A DNA stretch of 64,000 nucleotides from assembly GCA_031308135.1 (NCBI GenBank), contig JAHLJT010004567.1, positions 137,158,991-137,222,990 on the forward strand, given 5' to 3'. The stretch comes from Acheta domesticus (lineage: Eukaryota; Arthropoda; Insecta; Orthoptera; Gryllidae). This document shows, in pieces, positions 55,869-64,000 of the stretch. The translations under genes and the position numbers were made by a program. Each line of letters opens with the position of its first letter. The stretch's first letter is position 1. The notes under the pieces are model-generated. The model had not been told where the DNA came from. It saw nothing but the letters and a program-made list of their open reading frames with translations, and did no database searches.

Positions 55869-55869
55869 T

Positions 55870-56109
55870 TATAGTGCGTTTTTTCTAACTCTGCCCCTCA
55901 ATCCCCTCTGGCCACGATGGAATATCACACGGCATTTCGCGTCTTTCTCTGTCGTACCGCTAGAAGTCGCATGATCGCAAGCACTGCTCGATACGGTCGC
56001 GATCATGCGATGCCTGGCGGCACGACTGAGAACGTTGCGAAATACCGTGGCATATTCCATCGTGATGACGGGTCTTGAGGGGCAAAGTTAGAAAAACCGC
56101 AGTATAATC
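55870..56109. mobile_element. Fold-back element, copy 2
   Basis: Outer arms TTATAGTGCGTTTTTTCTAA and, inverted, TTATACTGCGGTTTTTCTAA. The inner arms hold CGATGGAATAT, the ATTTCGCG core and GATCGCGACCGTATCGAGCA. It shares the core with 5131-5365. It directly follows the right TIR of 55061-55868, so it probably inserted into that end. Confidence 0.75.
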
Positions 56110-56409
56110 GAACTGTAGTCCGAGCCATTGGTACGTCGCTGTTCTCGGAGCGCGGCGTGTGTGCGGGTGCGGCGCGGCGCGGTGCGGCGCCACGCAACAG
56201 CCAGCCTTCGCCCCCTCCATTAAAAGCCCGAAGCCATTAAAGAGCGCCCGCAGCCGCGTCCCCCCAGCCAGACCCCAACCCGCCCCCTCCCATCTTCAAG
56301 GCCCCGCCGCGCCGCGCCGTGCCGCACCGCCCCGACACGTGCAAGGGCAAGGTCGAGGCCGCAGGTCGACAGACATGAGAAGGAACAGGAGCCCTCCACC
56401 TACGTACGG
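56110..56409 (+). promoter_or_regulatory. CpG island ending in a candidate exon
   Basis: CpG-dense at 56140-56370 (GCGGCGCGGCGCGGTGCGG, CCGCGCCGCGCCGTGCCG), followed at once by the ATG-to-donor segment below. Promoter role inferred. Confidence 0.35.
56375..56409 (+). CDS. Candidate first coding exon
   Basis: ATG at 56375 in ACAGACATGAG opens MRRNRSPPPTY plus two bases, then the donor GG|GTGAGT at 56409/56410. The ATG lies at the 3' edge of a CpG island. An upstream ATG in the same frame (56159) would extend the protein by about 70 Arg/Pro/Ala-rich residues. No second exon was found. Could be chance. Confidence 0.25.
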
Positions 56410-58079
56410 GTGAGTTATAGGCTGCGATTAATTTTTTTGTGCGAGTGCGGGGGTGATCTCTCACTCGTCCTCGGCTCTGGAATTTCTGGTCTGATATGGC
56501 GGGGCGTCTGGGTGTCTTCTGCTGCGTTGAGCCGTGTTCTCAGACTGCCAAGTTCGGAAACTTCAGTGTTTCGTGGCTTCGGTATTTGAATAATTGATAG
56601 GATTGTGAAATGAAATAAGACTCACTTTTTCATGTCTACGAATTATCATTTATTCGTTTATCCCACTATAAATGTGAAGTGTTTTCGCTTATCGATAGAT
56701 TATTTTGAAACAAGTGTTTCCAATAAGGAATCTCATGTGTGAAGCTATTTTGTTTCATTTGCAATTAATAAAGTAAGCAGATTTAATAATAGTCATAAGA
56801 AATCAGTAAATGAACAAGTGAAATGACAAGTATCAAATTAGAGGATAACTGTGATTGAACAATTGACAGACATTTATTACTAGTATCAATTATATATATT
56901 CCGCCTCTTCTTAAATTTCTTCCTCTTCTTTTTTCTTCTTCTTCTCTTTTTCTCTTTCTCTTATGTCGATTACGTAATGAGATATTGGCAACCACGTACT
57001 GAGAACTGCTTCTTACTATTTCTAGGCCATAATGAAATGATGATTTAGATGGTTACTTAGCAAGCGTGGTTGTTCAATCTTCTCTTCCACACCACAAGCA
57101 CATTGTGACACGTGCAGTTTTGGAACTTACAACCGTAGGTCATTGGTTAACGAATGGGCTTGTAGGTTCAGTTTGCCGAAGGATAGACGTCAGCCTTGAA
57201 TTATTTTTTGTATTAGACCTATCTTATCCTCATCCAAAACAACATTAATTACTTGTTTAAAATATTACGATATAATTCTTGCTCTGTAATTCAACTATTC
57301 CATTATTACAATATTCCGTTATTACTATATTATATTATTATGAGTATCTTGAATAGTATTTCATGTCGCACATAAACGTCAAAATGCTGTTATTCCTTAA
57401 ATATGTTTTCTAATGCCCCATCTGTTCATTTGTTTTCCAGCTTTGGCGGAAAACTTCTCCGTCTCTTTCTCTCTCGCACCCCTTAAAACTCAGTCCTCTT
57501 TACAATATTTCTCAGACACCAAATTTCAAATCTCTCTTTACCCGTTTCCACTACCCCCCTTCTGCACGCTTCTTAGCCATAAATCGTATGTACACAAGCG
57601 AGTTCACAAACCTTTTATTGTTTCTTTAGTTCGTTGGATGTGCGGATTCTCGTTTTGTTGTTAAATCTGAACTTTATTAAATACATTTTTTACCTGGTTG
57701 ACTGCACAAATAATACTTTGCGTGCGCTATTTAGGTCGGTTTTTACCTTTCAACTCCCTGGAAGTTCTTGCGTATACACCTGAGCCAACACAGCGCTGAT
57801 CATGAGAATTTGACCCCACCAAGATACGAACTTAATTTTCCCAGATGAGGCGCAAATCCATCTGCCTCCCGAGTCTGACGAATTAGTTCATAAATATTTA
57901 GATTCAAAGTCCTCCGCCCGCAAGGCTAACTTCTATCAGCAAAAACTAATTAGAATTGCGTTGAGGTTGGTCAAACTTTATGATTGCCTTTTTGTGCGAG
58001 GTTGTTTTTTCACCTCCGGAGTTATCAACTCAACAGGCTCTCAGCGCTGCAAACCAGCAGTATTATTCTGAATCCCACA
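56410..58079. other. AT-rich non-coding DNA
   Basis: A CTT-rich run lies at 56900-56960. The frames at 57066-57248 and 57413-57664 show no domain. If an intron starts at 56410 this would be its 5' part. Confidence 0.45.
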
Positions 58080-58225
58080 GCGCCCGGGGGTGGGGGGGGG
58101 CGGTCGAGGGGACGAGAGGGGGCGGGGGTGGGGTCTTCCCACGAACACAAAGGGAGGGGCGCAGGCGAAGGTCGAAGGGCGAGCGCCAGAGGAGAAGAAT
58201 TACGAGGTGCAGCCGCACGCTGATT
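58080..58225. other. G-rich segment
   Basis: The plus strand is G-rich (GGGGGTGGGGGGGGGCGG near 58085) with quadruplex-forming potential. Frames on both strands are compositional. Confidence 0.5.
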
Positions 58226-58950
58226 AGGCGAACACGGTATTATTAATGATTTCATTGAATTGTAGCCTACGCTTCGTAACTGAGCAATCTCAGGGAAATA
58301 TTCTCGGGGTCTTTGTATTATTATTTGGTGAGCGTCCTTAGAAATATTCAAGTCAGCTTTTTGACTGTTTCGTAAATTGGAATTAAGTAATTTAATTCCT
58401 ACGATGTTGATTTACTCTACGATCAGGCTAATGCCAGAATCTGGCGAATTTGCGAATTGGCCGGTTGATGTTTACATTACTTCACACTGGTGTTATAAGG
58501 GTTATAAGGGTTTTAGTCATCAAGCAGCGACAAAACGCCCGAAGTCATAAGAACCAGTTAACTCCCGTGGTACATACATATTTTTAATTTTTATCTAATT
58601 TTATTGATTCAAATTTACTTATTTACTAATTAACTAGAGGTTAACTTGACTCGGCTTGTCTTTTCATATTTCCTTCCCATAATTCCCTTTCATAATTTCC
58701 TCTCATAATTCTCACCGTAAGGGAACCTGTAGCATAAATTAAACTTTTTATATTTCTCTCGTAACCTCGGTCCTCTCGATCCAGATAAGTTATGCAACAT
58801 ATACAGAACTCCGTATCGAAGGCAAGAACATGCAATAACATATCAGTAAAAACTAAACACATTTCTTGCATTATTTATAACTTATGCAATTTTCGAAAAT
58901 TCAGAGTTGAACGACAATCGGGCCTGCTCTAATTTTCATAATTCTAGCGT
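58226..58950. other. AT-rich non-coding DNA
   Basis: TGCAATTTTCGAAAATTCA at 58887-58905 recurs at 62392-62410, so a short interspersed repeat may be present. Otherwise nothing. Confidence 0.4.
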
Positions 58951-59166
58951 TGTTCAGTCGGACGGACGATCGACCGGCGGACGTTTTGCCTGAAACACTT
59001 TTTCGGTGTCAAAGGCCCAAAAAACGTGCATTCTGACTGCACGATATTTTAGAGAAAGTTTCTTACTACTTATAGAGGCAAGATGTCCAATTTTTTCGGT
59101 GTTATGGACCTACAATGCGAGTTTTTCTGTTGCAATATCCCCGGTTTTCTTTGCAGCATTACATTA
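58951..59166 (+). repeat. GGAC-repeat family, copy 2
   Basis: CTAGCGTTGTTCAGTCGGAC, GACGTTTTGCC, TTTTTCGGTGTCAAAGGCC, GCATTCTGACTGCACGA, TTTTTCTGTTGCAATATCC, GCAGCATTACATTAC: the same order as 30925-31153, with fewer GGAC units. Confidence 0.7.
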
Positions 59167-60057
59167 CTATAGGCCAAAATACTAATATAATCTTGCTTAC
59201 AGCTTCATACAAAGCCTCTGGCTAATGAGCGAATTAAGCGACTAATTCGCGAAATAGTCATGTTCAGAACTTTGACACAAAAATTGTGTAAGTAAAGTAT
59301 TTTGTTATTACTTTGTCTAAACTCGTAAACAAATTTGCTATAGAACGAAAAATAATGGATGGTTGCAACAATATTGCAATAAAAGATCATGGCGCAACCC
59401 ATATTACATATGTATCATTCACAGAAATTATATCATTTGCTTATTTCATATTGAAAATGATGTAAGTATGACGTTCCCCTAGAATTTTGAAGCGTAATTT
59501 GTAGTGATCTCTTTCGTTCATTTTCTGTCATTTTCTGTTTTGTCTCTTCGTGCACAACTGTTGGGTGTACCCACTTGTTAAAGAATACCGTTTGTTAATG
59601 GGTAACTATCAGTTTTGAGTGTTTAATGTAATTGAATTGCACTGATAAAATTATAAGGGAAATTTGTGAATATTATTTCCAACCAAGATTACTTTCTTAC
59701 AAATGTTATTATATTATTATAATCATTTTACATGATTTGGCCTAACGTATGTTGTAATCTGCCAGCGACAACGTAGAATACGGTAAGTAAACAGTGTAGA
59801 TCCGACTTGCTCTTCAAACATTCCTCTTGCAGCGGGTGAACAACAATGCATCGAGTGATTTATAGGTTTAATTAAGGCACTAATGAAGGGCACTGGACGA
59901 AATTTGATGAAAGGCTTACCCCGTCGACTTCCCCTTACTCTCTCCAACCGCCTCATCAATGTTCCGGCCAGGATCAAACCAACAGCCCTCGCAACAAGCC
60001 TCTACTAACCAGGTCATCACAGAATGCTACCCTTCACTCCTCCTCCTCTCACACTCA
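59167..60057. other. AT-rich non-coding DNA
   Basis: The 84-codon minus frame at 59723-59977 (RLERVRGSRRGKPFIKFRPV, then PFISALIKPINHSMHCC) is unusually protein-like but matches no family I know and has no splice partner. Confidence 0.35.
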
Positions 60058-60105
60058 CGCCCTCGCCCTCGCCCTCGCCCTCGCCCTCGCCCTCGCCCTC
60101 GCCCA
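60058..60105. repeat. CCCTCG hexanucleotide repeat, ~8 units
   Basis: Perfect CCCTCG units, the last changed to CCCACG. Precedes the minisatellite. Confidence 0.9.
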
Positions 60106-60205
60106 CGCCCTGTCAATGCCTTTCTCCCCCTCCCCCAAGCACGCACGACCTCCCCGCCACATCACCTCTCTCCTTCGCAAATGCCCATGCATCTCAACCC
60201 TCACA

Positions 60206-60930
60206 TGCTCATCATCTAAAAATCCATTCTCATTCTCAAACACCTTCATCCTCACATACCCTCATCCTCACATACCATCATCCCACATGCTCTCATCCCC
60301 GCATGTCCTCATCCTCACATGCCCTCACCCCCACATGCCCTCAACACACATGCTCCCATCCCCACATGCCCTCATCCCCACATGTCATCATCCTCACACA
60401 TCCTCATCCACTCACGTCCTCGTCCACACACGTCATCACGCACACACGTTCTCAACCACACAAGTTTTCAACCACACAAATTTTCAACCACACACGTTTT
60501 CAACCACACACGTTTTCAACCACACACGTTTTTCAACCACGCACGTTTTCAACCACACACGTTTTCAACAACACACGTTTTCAATCACACACGTTTTCAA
60601 CCACACACGTTTTCAACCACACACGTTTTCAACCACACACGTTTTCAACCACACACGTTTTCAACCACACACGTTTTCAACCACACACATTTTCAACCAC
60701 ACACGTTTTCAACCACACACGTTTTCAACCACACACGTTTTCAACCACACACGTTTTCAACCACACACGTTTTCAACCACACACGTTTTCAACCACACAC
60801 GTTTTCAACCACACACGTTTTCAACCACACACGTTTTCAACCACACACGTTTTCAACCACACACGTTTTCAACCACACACGTTTTCAACCACACACGTTT
60901 TCAACCACACACGTTTTCAACCACACAGCT
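60206..60930. repeat. 16-bp minisatellite with a degenerate leader
   Basis: 60206-60440 contains loose CACATGCCCTCATCC-type units. 60440-60930 contains about 30 units of CACACGTTTTCAACCA. Because the period is 16 and the unit has no stop in any phase, three plus frames stay open for 200-320 codons with the same 16-residue cycle (HTRFQPHTFSTTHVFN). This is a repeat artefact. Units at 60520-60600 vary slightly. Confidence 0.95.
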
Positions 60931-60979
60931 TCTCATCCCCGCATGCTCGTCGCCACAGCGCCAAACCTCTCACCCCCAC

Positions 60980-61350
60980 CCCCTAGACAATGAAAGGCGC
61001 GCGCGAGGGGAGTTGCATTGCCCTGTGGCGGGGGCGCGGGGCGCGGGACGCGGGCGAGCGCGGAAATAATGATGTCGCCGGCGCGGCCGATGAGCAGGCG
61101 TGTGCCTTTGCACGCGCGTTCATTAGCCAAATGGAGGCGCGATCGCGCGGCGCGATTCGAACCGTGGCCTCGCGCTCGATGAAAGTGCGTGGGCGGCGGG
61201 GTAGGAGGAAGCGGCGGGCGAAGCGAAGAGGGGAACAGCGCCGGTGGACAGGGCGTAATTGACGCCCGCGCAAATGAAGCGAGCGGTGATGGTTGACTGT
61301 GGCACTGTACGGTCACCGCTAGGCGAGTCTTGCGCGCGTCCACCGCCTGG
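60980..61350. other. CpG island
   Basis: CpG-dense from about 60990 to 61345 (GCGGGGGCGCGGGGCGCGGG, GCGCGATCGCGCGGCGCG). Several 60-130-codon frames on both strands are compositional. Lies between a minisatellite and a polypurine tract. Confidence 0.5.
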
Positions 61351-61479
61351 CGATCGATGAAACTGTATTGTGGGTGAATACGTTGAGGTGAATGAATCGG
61401 AATTGTGGAAGAGGAGTCTCAAGATAAATTTTTTGTTGCGTGACGTTCCGGGAAATTTTTCGTTCGTCAACCCTGAGCG

Positions 61480-61738
61480 AGACGGGGAGGAAGAAGAAAG
61501 AGAGAGGGAGAATGTGAGAAGAGAGAGTGAACAGAGATAGGGAGAGATCGAGAGAAGAGAGAGAAATAAGACAGATAGGAGAGAAATAGAAGAGAAAAAC
61601 AGGCGAGAGAGAAAGACAGGAAAGAGAATAGGAGAGGAAAGAGAGAAAGATAGTAAGATATGAGAGAGAAAGAAAAGAGAAAGTTAGGGGAGAGGGAAAG
61701 ATAGAGAGAGATGTAGGAGAGAGAGAGAACACTCGCCA
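61480..61738. repeat. Polypurine (GA-rich) tract, ~260 bp
   Basis: GAGAGAGA/GAAAGA-rich on the plus strand with occasional T. The mirror image in base content of the 39.4-40.5 kb tract. Confidence 0.9.
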
Positions 61739-63339
61739 CATACGCAAGCGAAGACGCGAGAGATTCGTTGTAATTCCGTATTAGAAAATTTTTTACAATA
61801 TTGGAGAGCGTAAAATGGATTCAAGTGAAAACGTGAAGTAGTTCCCTAAAGTGAATTCGTGTTCCTTTAAATTCTGCTACACTAACCTTACCGAGACTGT
61901 AAACGAAACATGTTTTCTTCACACCAATTTTCTTATAGAATGGCAATTAATCGTGTACTTACTGAATCTCAGATTTCTAATTGAAAAAGAGTTTAATAAC
62001 GTGTATACTTTGCTGTAAAGTAGATGTGACCATGAAGATTACGTGACATCTCCCCTGTCAATTTACACTGTGGTTTTGTACACTTCAGTAATAAACTGAG
62101 CTTAATGTAACATTTCTGTTTTATTGAAAATTCAATTTTAACACAAATTTGCTTGAATGTTTTCTTTAACTCGGATATTACAATAGAATACACAGCAGAA
62201 ATATGCAATGCCTTGAGCAGCAAACACAACAAATCGGATATCGAATGCCTCAGTTTCACCTAGAATATGAGCGGATGGAGAAAGTATTTTGAGGGTGGGG
62301 GAGCTCCTTGAAAATATTGTTTCAATTGTTAACTTGAAATAATAATTGGTATTACAACAATACACACTTTCTGGCAGTACTTACAACTTTTGCAATTTTC
62401 GAAAATTCAATAGATAAACGAGAATTAGATCTGCATCTTCTTTTTAAACGTACTTTGCTCTCTGCGAAAAAAAAATGTGTAACCAAAACATTTGGAGCGT
62501 TTTTGAGAGACATTGTATGAGTATACTAACAATTGGAATGCTGTTTTGTATGTGTTGATATCTACATACAGTAATTACTTTCAATAAATTGAGTAAAAGA
62601 ATTAATTATGGCGCCCCGTACCTGGATCCGTCCCTGCGCACGAAGGGTGTTCGTCTCCAGCGCCCTGCTCCCAGTGTTGCCAGGTGGTCTTTTTTAAGCA
62701 TTTCCCACTAGATAGTCAAAGCCACCAAAACGTAAACAAAGAAATTAAAATAAATAATTATTTCATATTCAAAATGTAAGAGGAGGTAAGAAAGACGAAA
62801 AATTATCAATTTTATTTGATGATACTTATATTTTACAGTAAACACCGCCAAAATTATGTAGTTTAACTATTTAAATAATAATGTTCATATGTACCCCACA
62901 TTGTATAAGTTTTGTTTTAAGGAGTTTCACACTGTGTACGAGTTACGAAACGTAAGAGATATCTTTGTCTCATTCATTGTAATAATTGAAAAAGAGATGA
63001 TTCCTCTTCGTAAAAACTTTCTTTCAAGCGAAATCGTTGTTTCCATTACTAGTTTATTGCTGTGATTCGTTCCTTTTCATCAAATGTTTTGCCCTCTTCT
63101 ATCAATCTTTGTGACAAATAACCGCCCGATTATAAAAGAGAGAATTCTTTCAAATATCTTACACGCTTAAAAGTTTCTACTTATACGTTCTTTATTACGT
63201 TTCTACTTATACATACGTTAATTCTCTTCAATTCTCTTGAATATACAAAATATATATTTAAAAAAATAACATTTAAAAATCTTAACGAAACCCCCCAACA
63301 ACAAAAAAATTGCCCCCTAAAACGTTCACTAAAGACCTA
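61739..63339. other. AT-rich non-coding DNA with a solo hAT-like terminus
   Basis: The minus strand at about 62636-62615 reads CAGGGACGGATCCAGGTACG, like an hAT end. Its partner was not found. Minus frames at 61993-62365 have no domain. Confidence 0.4.
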
Positions 63340-63359
63340 CCCCCCTAAATTTAGGGGGG
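63340..63359. repeat. 20-bp perfect palindrome
   Basis: CCCCCCTAAATTTAGGGGGG, perfectly self-complementary, immediately upstream of a repeat also found in the 55-kb element. Confidence 0.85.
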
Positions 63360-63367
63360 AAACTTTT

Positions 63368-63600
63368 TTTTAAATTACCCTCCACAGTACCCCTGAGGAA
63401 GCGGGAATTTATTTTTCGTAATGGATACACGGTGTGCTGCTGCCTTGTGGCTTAAGCAGCTCAGAAGGAGGTTTTTTTCTATTAACTAAAATTAACTAAA
63501 ACTAACTTAATTTTAGCTTAAATCTAATTTACTAGTTACTAAAGTAGCACTTTGACATACCTAACTTAAACAAAAACTTTTATTAATTTGTTTTTCTTAA
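63368..63600 (+). repeat. Repeat shared with the interior of the 55-kb TIR element
   Basis: CCCTCCACAGTACCCCTGAG, GCGGGAATTTAT, CTGCTGCCTTGTGGCTTAAG and AACTAAAACTAACTTAATTT match 55248-55400 in order. Terminal repeats of the 55-kb element are absent here, so the block moves or was captured independently. Confidence 0.7.
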
Positions 63601-64000
63601 CCTTAAGTAAAAAATTTCGCTGTGACACTGTCTTGGTAAAGGGGGGAAAAACCGTAACCTGGCAACACTGCCTGTTCCCACAAGATTGCGGCGCCTGGCA
63701 GAGCGCGCGGCGGAGGCGAGACCGAAGGGCAGCGAGGGTTCCAAGGAAGGGAAGCCGGAGGTGGTGGGGGACGGGGAGGAAAGGGCTAATTGGCGCTTAG
63801 GCAAACGAAGAGCGCAACGCGTCCTTCACGGGCCAGGTATTGTGGACCGGAAACGTGCTTCCCTGGAACCTCTGGGAGGATTGTTAAAATTGGTTAATAG
63901 TATTCAGGTCCAAAGAGAATTGTAGATCTTCTTGACTAAGATTTACGTGTCTTACAATCTTCTGTTTGATTGACAAAAGTACTGAGTGAAAAAACAAAGA
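63601..64000. other. GC-richer segment to the window edge
   Basis: 63680-63880 is GC- and purine-rich. The plus frame 63686-63925 (79 codons, charged) has no recognisable domain. No exon signal was decisive. Confidence 0.35.

Noticed and set aside
59723..59977. 84-codon minus frame (RLERVRGSRRGKPFIKFRPV)
   Set aside because: Looks protein-like but has no recognised domain, no repeat elsewhere in the window and no consistent splice signals.
60440..60930. CRISPR-like array
   Set aside because: Direct 16-bp repeats with no distinct spacers, in a eukaryotic-looking context.
60024..61069. 317-320-codon frames with HTRFQPHTFSTTHVFN repeats
   Set aside because: The 16-bp period makes all three frames read the same residues. 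It is a minisatellite.
63340..63359. TTTAGGG as telomere-type repeat
   Set aside because: Single occurrence inside a 20-bp palindrome, not a tandem array.

Overview
The window looks like a piece of an arthropod, most probably insect, nuclear genome. The evidence is AT-rich non-coding DNA, several CpG-rich islands, tRNA-derived SINEs, non-LTR retrotransposon tails, and Tc1, pogo/Tigger, hAT-like and piggyBac-like DNA transposon remnants. The mix would fit a repeat-rich hemimetabolous insect, but I cannot name a species. No multi-exon gene could be assembled. The long open frames all lie in low-complexity repeats and are not convincing proteins.

Layout. Positions 1-4850 are AT-rich, with one inverted-repeat element (540-835), an ATT microsatellite, an interspersed repeat and a 78-nt hairpin. 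Positions 4857-10940 form a dense transposon block: a MITE, a 235-bp fold-back, a 200-bp tandem duplication of a TTA-type MITE, a hairpin array with G tracts, a repeat split by a MITE, and SINEs. Positions 12002-12905 and 34689-35533 hold two copies of one pogo/Tigger-like element. Positions 22.1-24.5 kb combine a C-rich minisatellite, a CpG island and a candidate first exon. Positions 24.5-31.6 kb contain three SINEs, a deleted DD34E Tc1 element, an inverted pair of one repeat (one arm split by an hAT-like element) and a minus-strand LINE broken in its middle. Positions 32.1-32.7 kb carry a piggyBac-like MITE followed by a nearly complete hammerhead ribozyme motif. Positions 35.7-37.5 kb are a CpG island with an internal duplication. 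Positions 39.4-40.7 kb are a 1.1-kb polypyrimidine tract against another island, followed by an hAT-like composite to 42.57 kb. Positions 44.5-45.8 kb hold the second copy of the repeat seen at 6.6 kb, here split by a Tigger-like element. Positions 52.9-54.0 kb hold LINE, SINE and SINE fused end to end. Positions 55.1-56.4 kb hold an 808-bp TIR element, a second fold-back and a CpG island ending in a possible first exon. Positions 60.0-61.7 kb hold a 16-bp minisatellite, a CpG island and a polypurine tract.

How the parts relate. Most features are insertions into earlier insertions, so relative ages can be read directly. Two copies of one repeat were each hit by a different transposon, one SINE by a TIR element, another SINE by a TTA MITE. 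The observation most worth following is a pair of hammerhead-like sequences (32664-32722 plus; 43226-43300 minus). They share an 11-bp lead-in and the same motif order. The first has the complete three-stem fold with a single core substitution at the catalytic G12 position.

Limits. All calls come from reading the sequence by eye. Element boundaries are good to a few bases where target duplications are visible and to tens of bases otherwise. No database comparison was possible.
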